Positions 1 to 6,960 are shown, counted from the first letter of the stretch. The stretch: DNA of 9,322 bases from CAZADH01 sp964483805 (GCA_964483805.1 CAZADH010000251.1:1-9322), one strand, 5' to 3'. Notes: generated from the sequence alone by a model not told the origin. Program-made: numbers and translations.

Positions 1-3000
1 CAGACCCAGCTGGAGTTCCTGGCCGGGGTCGCGCATGACCTGCGCGACCCGCTGATCCTGGTCGAGGCAACGGTCTCGGTCTCGGGCCGCCTGCTCGATT
101 CCCAGGGCGAGGCCCTGCCCCTCGCGCGCCTCTCGGTCTGGGGCGAGTCGTTCACCACCGATGCCAACGGTCGCTTCACCACGCCACGACTGCCCGAGAG
201 CGAGCGATCGGCCCTGCTCGAAGTCATCAGCGCCGCCAACTGCCGCCCCCGGGCACTCGAACTGCCCCTGGCGCGACCCGACGTGCTGCAACTCGACATT
301 CCGCTGGCCCGCAACGGCGACGTCGCCGTGCCGCCCGTGGTCAGCCTCACCGCCAGCACCGCGCAGCCCCTCGACCCAAACAAGAAGACGGATCCCGGCA
401 CACGTCTTACGTTGTATGCGAACGTATTGACGTTGTCAGACGCCCCGGTCCGCCTTGACTGGTCGACCACGGCGGGCGCCATTGCCACCGGAGCCGACCC
501 CCGCGTGGCCCAGTACATCGTGCCGGACGGCGACGGTCCCGCCGCCGTTGCGGTCGCGGTAACCGACAGCACGGGCGGCCGGGCATCGGCCCGTTTCAAT
601 GTGCGCCTGGCCCGCGCCGCCATCACCAACAACCCGCCATTGGTCACGCTCGCACGCCCCCTGGCCACGGAGGTGGTGAATCTGATGGCCGGATCGGCGA
701 TCACGATGGCCGCCAACGCCACCGACACCGACGGCCGCGTCGACATCGTCGAGTTCTACGATGCCGGCCGCCTGGTCGGGATGGTCGGTACCACACCGTT
801 CACCCTGCGCTATCTCGACATCCCGGTCGGCTCGCACGCCATCACGGCGCGCGCCATCGACAACGCCGGCGGCACCGCCTGGTCGGAACCCGCGGTCACG
901 TTCACCGTCGTGCCGTTCATCCCACCGCCCGCCCCGACGCCAACCGTGATTGCCGCCGGCAACTACCACACGGTCACCCTGCAAGCCGACGGCTCGGTGA
1001 ACGCGTGGGGGCTCAACGACGACGGCCGTCTCGGTGACGGCACCAACACGTTGCGCAACTCGCCGGTGCCGGTGGTCGACCTGAGCAATGCGGTCGCCAT
1101 CGCGGCCCGCAACCGGCACGGCGCCGCGATCCGCACCGACGGTACCGTCGTCTGCTGGGGTGCCAACGACCAAGGTCAATGCGGCGACGGCACCACGATC
1201 AACCGGTTGCGTCCGGTCCCGGTCATCGGCGTCGATCGCATCATTTCGGTCAGTCTCGCCGACCATGCGGTGGCCTTGCGCGACGATGGCTCGGTCTGGA
1301 CCTGGGGCCGCAACGCGCAAGGGCAACTCGGCGACGGCTCGACGCTGCAGCGTCTCAACGCCGCCCGCGTGCCCAACTTTCAGGGTGTCGTTGCCGTCGC
1401 CGCCGGCCTGGGGCATTCGGTCGCACTGAAATCCGACGGCACCGTCTGGACGTGGGGTCTGGGCGCGCTCAATACCGGTCAGGTCACAATTCATCCCTCG
1501 AACCTCGACATGCTGCCGACCAAGGTGAACGGCATCAGTTCTGCCCTCGCCATCTCGGCTGGCGAGGATTACACCGCAGCCCTCAAAGTCGACGGCACGG
1601 TCTGGACCTGGGGCGCCAACACCTGGGGCCAACTCGGGGATGGCACGACGCTCTATCGTTCGGCGCCGCAACCCGTCGCCAGCCTGACCGACATCACGGC
1701 GATATCGGCCGGTCGCTCGCACATGCTGGCGCTCAGCCGCCTGGGCACGGTCTGGGCCTGGGGATTCAACCGTGACGGCCGTCTCGGCGACGGCACCGGG
1801 CGCAACCAGGTCACCCCAGTCGCGGTACCCGGCTTGACCGATGTGATTGCCATCTCGGCTGGATACGCCCATTCGGTCGCCCTCAAACGCGACGGCACCC
1901 TATGGATCTGGGGCAACAACGGCCTGGGCCAACTGGGCGACGGGACCACCGTGAACCGCCTGCTGCCCGTGCAGGTCGCACTCGCCGCCACCGTGCCGCT
2001 GCCGCAGACGCCGCCGCAGGTTGCCCTGGTGGCCCCGCTCGCCGGCTCGACCCGACCCACGGGGCAACCGATCACCATCACCGCCGACGTGGCCGTCGCC
2101 GACGGCGTTACCCTCGATCGCGTCGAGTTCTATGCGGATGACGAGCTGCTTGGCAGCGTCAACGCACCACCCTATCAATACATTTGGAATACAGCCGCGG
2201 CCGGAGCGCATGAACTGATGGCGCTGGCCGTGGCCGGCAACGGCACGGAGCGCCGCTCGGCACCGATACGCATTGCCGTCGTCGATGCGGCCCACCCGGT
2301 CGGCCTCATTCTCACCAACCCCGCCGACGGCTCGAGCTACTCTTATGGCGAGACGGTGGCCTTCGGCGCCGAGGTGATCAGCAACGGCGCCGACAGCGTG
2401 GCCATGGTCGAATACCTCGTTGACGACGTCTCGGCCGGCCGGGCGCTGGCGCCTTTCTTCAGCAGCTCCTGGATCGCGCTGCTGCCTGGTGAACGTGTCA
2501 TTGTCGCCCGCGCCACCACCGTCGGCGGCGTCATCGTGCAATCGGACCCGGTCACCATCACTGTGGGCGCCAACCCCGGCGGCACCCAGGTGCGCATGAC
2601 CGCCCCCGCCAATGGCGATCAGTTTCGGGTTGCCGACCCCGTATCGCTGACGGCATCGGTGACCGGCTCGCTCGACCCGATCGTGCGCACTGCGTTTTTC
2701 ATCGACAACGCCCGCATCGCCGACGTGCAAAACGAGCCATGGATCGCCACCTGGTCGGCCCAAGGCGAAGGCGTGCATCATTTGTATTGCATTTCAACCG
2801 ACAACCGTGGCCGCGAGATCCGCTCGCCCGACGTCACAGTCACGACCGGCACGACGATGACCGAGGGCGACTCGGTCATTCTCGCCGCCGAGGCCACCAG
2901 CCCGCGCGCCGCCATCAACCGGGTCGAGTTCTACGCCGACCAGAACCTGATCGGTTCCGACACCCTGCCGCCCTATGTCTTTGCCTGGGCCAATCTCACG

Positions 3001-6000
3001 CCGGGCTACTACCTGCTGCGGGCGCGCGTGGTCGACAGCATCGGCAACGCCACCGACTCGCCCGAGATCCCGTTCGACGTGGCCCAGCGGTTCGCCCCGC
3101 CCCGCACCACCCTGACCGCCCCGACCTTCGATGCGCAATACGTCGTCGGCGATCCCGTTGTTTTGACTGCCGATGCCACGCCGGCGACCGGATCGGCGAT
3201 CGCTCGCGTCACCTTCTACGACGGCGGCACCGTCATTGGCGAAGCGGTGAACCCGCCCTACACCTTCACCTGGACCACCGCCACGCTCGGCCGGCATTTT
3301 CTCGTCGCCGCCGCCACCGACAACCGGGGCATCATCAGTCGGTCGAGTCCGCCGATCACCATCACCGTGACCGTCGCCAATGTGCGCCCCACCTGCGTCA
3401 TGACCGCCCCGATTGCAAATCTCGAGCAACTCGAGAACCTGCCCTTGACCATCAGTGCGGTCGCGAGCGACAGCGACGGCCGGCTCGAACGGGTCGAGTT
3501 CATGTATTTACCACGTAATGCTACCGGGGCCACCGATCTGTCGCAGGCCATCCGCATTGCCACCGACCCGGTGCAACCCTACGAGTTCGTCTGGAGCAAC
3601 CTGCCCGTCGGCGACTGGAACTTGATCGCCCGCGCCGTCGATGACGCCGGGGGCTACACGGACTCGGCCTGGACCCCGATCCGGATCCTGTCGAACAACG
3701 CCAGCCCGGTCGTCAGTATCGTCAACCCGATCGACGGCGCCTGGATCCTCGGCGGCGACGATCTCGTGCTCTCGTGTATTGCTGCCGACCCCGATGGTCG
3801 CGTTGCCCGCGTCGAGTTCTTCGCCAACAACAACCCGGTCGGTGTCGCCACCGCCGCGCCCTGGACCTCGATCTGGCGTGCGGTGCCGGTCGGCTCCTGG
3901 ACACTCACTGCACGTGCTTACGACGACGACGGCGCCGAAACGATCTCGGCCCCCGTGCAGGTTTCCGCCAACGCCAACGTGCCGCCGGCGATCCGCATCG
4001 TGCAACCCCCGCCCGGCAAGATCTTCGTGGCCGGCGATGAAGTGGCGATTGCGGTCTCGGCCACCGATGTCGACGGCCGGGTCACCAAGGTCGAGTTCTA
4101 CCGCGGCACGCTGAAACTGGGCGAAACCACGTTGCTGCCCTTCACCTTCACCTGGCGCGGCGCGCCTCTGGGAGTCAACACCGTGGTCGCCCGGGCCTAC
4201 GACCACAAGGGGGCGTTCACCGACTCGATCCCCGTGTCGTTCATGGTCCAGGTCAACACCCCGCCCGCGGTGTTTGTCGCCTCCCCCAGCGCCGGCGCAG
4301 TGTTCTATGCCGGCGATCCGATCACCATCGTCGCCTCGGCCACCGACGTCGAGGGCCGTGTGCAGAAAATCGAATACTATCTCGACGCTCTCTACCAGAG
4401 CACGAGTTACGTCACGCCGTGGCTCGGCAACGCCCGCACGCTCGTTCCCGGTGCCCACACCGTGCAGGCCCGCGCCTTCGATGAACGCGATGCCTTCGCC
4501 GATTCCGCCGCGGTGCCGATCACCGTCATCCCCGAGACGCTGCCGACCGTGGCGATCACTGCCCCGGCGGCTGGGTTCCGCTCGATCACCCCCGACCCGA
4601 TCACCCTGACGGCGGTCGCCGGTGACGCCGACGGCGCGGTGACCCAGGTCGAGTTCCAGCGCAACGGGCTGCGCATCGGCATCGCCACCGCACCACCCTA
4701 CGCCTACATCTGGAACAACCCGGTTGTCGGCGTCCACAACCTGACGGCACTGGCCACCGACAATCGGCGCAATGTCGCCACGTCGGCGGTGGTCACGATC
4801 ACGGTGGCGACCAACACTGCCCCGACCGTCGCCATCGCCAATCCGGCTGCCGGCGCAGTATTTACCGAGTATGACGCATTGACCGTCGTTGCCAACGCCA
4901 GCGACTCCGACGGCACCATCAACCGGGTGCTGTTCTACCAGAATACCGACCTTCTGGGTTCCGACACCACGGCGCCCTACCAGATGAGCATTGCCCACCT
5001 GCCGTCGGGCGTGCTCACCTACACGGCGCAAGCCATCGACAACCGGGGTGCCGTGACCATCTCGGCCCCGATCACGGTGTTCGTCACGGTCAACGCCCGC
5101 CCGACGGTGGCCCTCACCGGACCGGCATCATACAGTGTATTTATTGCCACCGACCCGGTCCCGCTGAGCGCCACGGCTGCCGACAGTGACGGCACCGTCA
5201 CCAAGGTCGAGTTCTACGCCGACGCCAACAAGCTCGCCGAGGTTGCCGCCCCGCCCTACACCTACACCTGGGCCACGCCGACGCTGGGCGTGCACCTGAT
5301 GACGGCGCGGGCCCACGACAACCGGGCCGGCATGACCATCTCGGCGGCCCGCCTGATCACGATCGCCTCGAACACGGCCCCGTCGGTGCTCATCGCCAGC
5401 CCCACCGCCAATCAGGTTTTCAGCCTCGATCTGGCCGGCAACCTCGCGACAACGATCACCGCCAACTCGTCGGACTACGACGGCACCGTCACCCAGGTCG
5501 AGTTCTTCGTCGACAACATTCTGCTCGGCGTCGACACGACTTTCCCCTACACGATGCCCTGGATCAACCCGGCCTCGGGACCGCACGTGCTCACCGCCCG
5601 GGCCACCGATGAGCGCGGCGGCCAGCGGACCTCCCCGCCGGTTCCCGTCGTCGTGCGCACCATCATCGGCCCTTACGTCGCCATCGCCTACCCGCCGTAC
5701 GGCCGGTTCTACCAGGAAGGCGAGAATGTGCGCATCGATATGTATGCCACCGACCGCGATGCCGACATTCGCAACTTTACATTGTATGGCAACAACGTAT
5801 TGCTCGCCTCGACCAGCGTTGCCACCTGGCCCCACGTGGCCACCTGGTCGTGGAGCTGGACCCTGCCGACCCCGGCTCCCGGCACCTATACGTTCGTCGC
5901 CACCACCCGCGACAGCTATGACCAGTTGGCAACGTCCGGCGCCATCTTCGTGACGGTCATCGCCAACCAGGATCCGACCTGCGAAATCACGCTACCGGCC

Positions 6001-6246
6001 AGCGGCACCGAGATCACCGGCACGCAGACCGTGCACCTCGCCGCGCGCGCCTTCGATCCCGATGGCTCGGTGGGCAAACTCGAGTTCTGGATCGATGGTA
6101 ACAAACACAGTGAAGACACCGCAGCCCCCTTTACCGGCGTCTGGGTCGAAGGCACCTTCGGCTGGCACACCCTGTGGGCCAAGGCGTTCGACAATCAGGG
6201 CCGCACGGCCACTTCACCGATGGTGATGTTCTTCGTCGGCCCGTAG
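1..6246 (+). CDS. Giant RCC1-propeller / multi-Ig-domain extracellular protein, 5' partial
   Basis: The reading frame is open from the first base to a TAG at 6244-6246, giving at least 2081 residues with the true start upstream. A GTG at 283 is in frame but lies inside a folded domain, so it is not a credible start. Domains counted from the first in-window codon: residues ~24-98 resemble a carboxypeptidase-regulatory-like beta-sandwich (VSGRLLDSQGEALPLA, then TDANGRF); ~100-208 are PKD/Ig-like; ~210-305 are an Ig-like module; 316-660 are seven RCC1 repeats; 670-2081 are 15 Ig-like modules. No catalytic motif is visible. The C-terminus ends right after the last module, with no transmembrane helix, LPXTG, PEP-CTERM or recognisable secretion tail. 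Inference: a secreted or surface stalk protein with binding roles. Its N-terminal signal, any anchor and its promoter are outside the window. Function and ligand are unknown. Confidence 0.93.
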   Translation, partial: QTQLEFLAGVAHDLRDPLILVEATVSVSGRLLDSQGEALPLARLSVWGESFTTDANGRFTTPRLPESERSALLEVISAANCRPRALELPLARPDVLQLDIPLARNGDVAVPPVVSLTASTAQPLDPNKKTDPGTRLTLYANVLTLSDAPVRLDWSTTAGAIATGADPRVAQYIVPDGDGPAAVAVAVTDSTGGRASARFNVRLARAAITNNPPLVTLARPLATEVVNLMAGSAITMAANATDTDGRVDIVEFYDAGRLVGMVGTTPFTLRYLDIPVGSHAITARAIDNAGGTAWSEPAVTFTVVPFIPPPAPTPTVIAAGNYHTVTLQADGSVNAWGLNDDGRLGDGTNTLRNSPVPVVDLSNAVAIAARNRHGAAIRTDGTVVCWGANDQGQCGDGTTINRLRPVPVIGVDRIISVSLADHAVALRDDGSVWTWGRNAQGQLGDGSTLQRLNAARVPNFQGVVAVAAGLGHSVALKSDGTVWTWGLGALNTGQVTIHPSNLDMLPTKVNGISSALAISAGEDYTAALKVDGTVWTWGANTWGQLGDGTTLYRSAPQPVASLTDITAISAGRSHMLALSRLGTVWAWGFNRDGRLGDGTGRNQVTPVAVPGLTDVIAISAGYAHSVALKRDGTLWIWGNNGLGQLGDGTTVNRLLPVQVALAATVPLPQTPPQVALVAPLAGSTRPTGQPITITADVAVADGVTLDRVEFYADDELLGSVNAPPYQYIWNTAAAGAHELMALAVAGNGTERRSAPIRIAVVDAAHPVGLILTNPADGSSYSYGETVAFGAEVISNGADSVAMVEYLVDDVSAGRALAPFFSSSWIALLPGERVIVARATTVGGVIVQSDPVTITVGANPGGTQVRMTAPANGDQFRVADPVSLTASVTGSLDPIVRTAFFIDNARIADVQNEPWIATWSAQGEGVHHLYCISTDNRGREIRSPDVTVTTGTTMTEGDSVILAAEATSPRAAINRVEFYADQNLIGSDTLPPYVFAWANLTPGYYLLRARVVDSIGNATDSPEIPFDVAQRFAPPRTTLTAPTFDAQYVVGDPVVLTADATPATGSAIARVTFYDGGTVIGEAVNPPYTFTWTTATLGRHFLVAAATDNRGIISRSSPPITITVTVANVRPTCVMTAPIANLEQLENLPLTISAVASDSDGRLERVEFMYLPRNATGATDLSQAIRIATDPVQPYEFVWSNLPVGDWNLIARAVDDAGGYTDSAWTPIRILSNNASPVVSIVNPIDGAWILGGDDLVLSCIAADPDGRVARVEFFANNNPVGVATAAPWTSIWRAVPVGSWTLTARAYDDDGAETISAPVQVSANANVPPAIRIVQPPPGKIFVAGDEVAIAVSATDVDGRVTKVEFYRGTLKLGETTLLPFTFTWRGAPLGVNTVVARAYDHKGAFTDSIPVSFMVQVNTPPAVFVASPSAGAVFYAGDPITIVASATDVEGRVQKIEYYLDALYQSTSYVTPWLGNARTLVPGAHTVQARAFDERDAFADSAAVPITVIPETLPTVAITAPAAGFRSITPDPITLTAVAGDADGAVTQVEFQRNGLRIGIATAPPYAYIWNNPVVGVHNLTALATDNRRNVATSAVVTITVATNTAPTVAIANPAAGAVFTEYDALTVVANASDSDGTINRVLFYQNTDLLGSDTTAPYQMSIAHLPSGVLTYTAQAIDNRGAVTISAPITVFVTVNARPTVALTGPASYSVFIATDPVPLSATAADSDGTVTKVEFYADANKLAEVAAPPYTYTWATPTLGVHLMTARAHDNRAGMTISAARLITIASNTAPSVLIASPTANQVFSLDLAGNLATTITANSSDYDGTVTQVEFFVDNILLGVDTTFPYTMPWINPASGPHVLTARATDERGGQRTSPPVPVVVRTIIGPYVAIAYPPYGRFYQEGENVRIDMYATDRDADIRNFTLYGNNVLLASTSVATWPHVATWSWSWTLPTPAPGTYTFVATTRDSYDQLATSGAIFVTVIANQDPTCEITLPASGTEITGTQTVHLAARAFDPDGSVGKLEFWIDGNKHSEDTAAPFTGVWVEGTFGWHTLWAKAFDNQGRTATSPMVMFFVGP
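70..294 (+). other. Carboxypeptidase-regulatory-like beta-sandwich domain within the giant protein
   Basis: Residues ~24-98 of the in-window protein read as the common small beta-sandwich found at the front of many secreted proteins. The pattern is V-x-G-R-L-L-D-x-x-G-x-x-L-P, then a short strand (SVWG), then the turn TDANGRFTTPRLP, and finally alternating hydrophobic strands ending LQLDIPL. The D-x-x-G-x-x-L-P and T-D-x-N-G-x-F signatures are the diagnostic parts. In the family these are structural or carbohydrate-proximal modules without catalysis. The assignment is by pattern only. Confidence 0.6.
628..915 (+). other. Isolated Ig-like module N-terminal to the RCC1 propeller
   Basis: This ~96-residue module has the same plan as the C-terminal array: N-x-P-P-L-V-T-L, a D-T-D-G-R-V-D-I-V-E-F-Y turn and strand, TTPFTLRY, GSHAITARAIDNAGG and a closing TFTVV strand. 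It is separated from the main array by the propeller. It carries the D-x-D-G turn that modules 6-15 of the array share and modules 1-5 lack, so it resembles the far modules more than its neighbours across the propeller. Confidence 0.8.
946..1980 (+). repeat. Seven tandem RCC1-type repeats (complete beta-propeller)
   Basis: Seven repeats start near 946, 1093, 1240, 1390, 1546, 1693 and 1843, with lengths of 49, 49, 50, 52, 49, 50 and about 46 codons. Each carries (S/A)AG-x-x-H-(S/T)-V-A-L-x-x-DG-(T/S)-V-W-x-WG, and most follow with N-x-x-G-Q-L-G-D-G-T-T-x-x-R-x-x-P-V-x-V. Seven is the number expected for a closed RCC1 propeller. Blade 4 keeps the WTWG core but has lost the GQLGDGTT turn, reading GLGALNTGQV instead. 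Blade 2 has two cysteines (codons at 1153 and 1180) where other blades have T/A and L. Bacterial RCC1 propellers are usually extracellular binding platforms rather than Ran exchange factors; no specific partner can be inferred. Confidence 0.92.
2008..6243 (+). repeat. Array of 15 tandem Ig-like modules
   Basis: Modules start near 2008, 2293, 2575, 2851, 3094, 3382, 3700, 3979, 4258, 4537, 4816, 5095, 5374, 5668 and 5968. The consensus is P-P-x-V-x-I-x-x-P-x-x-G-x-x-F, D-P-(V/I)-x-L-x-A-x-A, D-x-D-G-x-V-x-x-V-E-F-Y, L-x-G, P-P-Y-x-(F/Y)-x-W, G-x-H-x-L-T-A-R-A-x-D-N-x-G and a final strand. Six successive modules (3700-5373) are exactly 93 codons each. Module 4 (2851) lacks the first strand, module 6 (3382) has about 13 extra residues, and modules 13 and 14 are about 5-7 residues longer. 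Modules differ widely in sequence, so this is an old array rather than a recent expansion. Such arrays act as stalks or spacers in secreted proteins. Confidence 0.9.
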
Positions 6247-6260
6247 CGCGCGCCGGCCGC

Positions 6261-6872
6261 TCAGTTCTCGGTCTCGAGATAGCGCCGCAAGCAGCGGTTT
6301 TGCAGAACCTTCTCGGGCGCACCCTTAACCCCGCCCTGCTCGAACGGAATGTCGAGGATGATCCGCGGTGTCCGGATCGGCGTGCAGATGGCATACCGCC
6401 GCGTCGATCCCCGCTTCGATTTCGTAATTACAATGTAACCTTCTCGTACCAGCCCCTCGAGCATCGTCTCGACGGTTTTCTCGTCGTAACCGGTGCATTC
6501 ACAGACGTCGACCACATCGAGATCGAGATCGCGGCCAACCCGCTCTTCGCGCACGTAGTCGAGTTCGATCAGTTTCTTGAGGGTCGGCCAACCCTGCGGC
6601 CCCAACGCTTCGTTCACCCGCGCCGGCAACCCCGAGTGCTCGAGCCACTTGGGGAACTTCACACACATTTTCGGCCCCTGGGTCGCCGGTGCCTGAGCGG
6701 CACCCGCCGGGGTGAAGTACTCTTCGATATCGGACTCGCGCAACCGCCAATCGCTGCCGACCTTGACGCCGGTAATGCGCCCGGCCCGCAGCCAACGGCG
6801 CAACACTTCGGGATTGATCTGCAGGCGTTCGGCGGCCTCGAGCAAGGTGAGCAGACGTTTCACTGGACCCAT
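6261..6872 (-). CDS. Excisionase/MerR-like HTH plus winged-helix DNA-binding protein
   Basis: A 203-residue protein. The ATG at 6872 is preceded by GGAGG with a 4-nt spacer, and the N-terminus then starts directly at the DNA-binding domain. Upstream in-frame starts (GTG 6950, ATG 6923) add low-complexity sequence and lie at or above the predicted transcript start. Residues ~7-53 match the excisionase-type HTH: LLTLLEAAERL, NPEVLRRWLRAGRI, VKVGSDWRLRESDIEEYF. Residues ~95-165 look like a second, winged-helix domain (PTLKKLIELDYV, then CECTGYDEKTVETMLEGLVREGYI, then a basic KSKRGSTRRY wing). Cysteines at 70, 124, 126, 163 and 194 could bind metal or sense redox. The gene sits 148 bp downstream of modC on the same strand and has its own promoter. 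Inference: a transcription regulator, possibly of the mod genes; no ligand domain is recognised. Confidence 0.85.
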   Translation of the reverse strand: MGPVKRLLTLLEAAERLQINPEVLRRWLRAGRITGVKVGSDWRLRESDIEEYFTPAGAAQAPATQGPKMCVKFPKWLEHSGLPARVNEALGPQGWPTLKKLIELDYVREERVGRDLDLDVVDVCECTGYDEKTVETMLEGLVREGYIVITKSKRGSTRRYAICTPIRTPRIILDIPFEQGGVKGAPEKVLQNRCLRRYLETEN

Positions 6873-6876
6873 ACAA

Positions 6877-6881
6877 CCTCC
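6877..6881 (-). promoter_or_regulatory. Shine-Dalgarno GGAGG for the HTH gene
   Basis: On the minus strand the sequence reads GGAGG, then TTGT, then ATG. The core matches the anti-SD perfectly and the 4-nt spacer is slightly short. It decides the start at 6872 over the longer alternatives. Confidence 0.7.
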
Positions 6882-6916
6882 GGAGACATCGGCACCAACG
6901 ACTGGCGCGGCGCCGG

Positions 6917-6935
6917 GACTCATCGATGCAGAGTC
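6917..6935. promoter_or_regulatory. Candidate operator: inverted repeat GACTC-N9-GAGTC over the -10 and start point
   Basis: Perfect 5-bp arms at 6917-6921 and 6931-6935 are spaced by 9 bp. The right arm overlaps the -10 box (6932-6937) and the centre (6926) falls at the predicted transcription start. An 8-bp palindrome CATCGATG (6921-6928) lies inside. This position is typical for a repressor site, so autoregulation by the encoded HTH protein is plausible. Five-base arms also arise by chance, so confidence is modest. Confidence 0.35.
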
Positions 6936-6960
6936 TACTGCTATCCCCACCGGGTGTAAA
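6932..6960 (-). promoter_or_regulatory. Sigma70-like promoter for the HTH gene
   Basis: The minus strand shows TTTACA (6960-6955, 5 of 6 to TTGACA), a spacer of exactly 17 bp, and TAGACT (6937-6932, 4 of 6 to TATAAT). The predicted start point is near 6925, giving a leader of about 50 nt before the ATG at 6872. The box lies in the 148-bp gap after modC, the only sizeable non-coding stretch here, so the HTH gene can probably be expressed apart from the transporter operon. It was found by eye and is not tested. Confidence 0.55.

Noticed and set aside
436..5835. Long open frames on the minus strand opposite the giant gene (436-1872, 1900-2781, 2794-3429, 3508-5031, 5128-5835)
   Set aside because: They all share one codon register against the + strand gene, are rich in G, R, D, V and H without domain patterns, and arise because G/C third positions suppress stops on the other strand. 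The + frame has clear RCC1 and Ig repeats.
946..6243. CRISPR array or DNA-level repeat element
   Set aside because: The repetition is at protein level with diverged codons and no constant direct repeat with unique spacers. The shared DNA words are short, such as GTCGAGTTC.
6873..6950. Longer HTH protein starting at GTG 6950 or ATG 6923
   Set aside because: The extension is low-complexity, has no ribosome site seen, and the region lies at or above the predicted -10 and start point. GGAGG directly precedes the ATG at 6872.
6174..6959. Plus-strand open frame of 261 codons opposite the HTH gene
   Set aside because: No recognisable domain. It overlaps the giant gene's end, and the minus strand has a clear HTH with a ribosome site.
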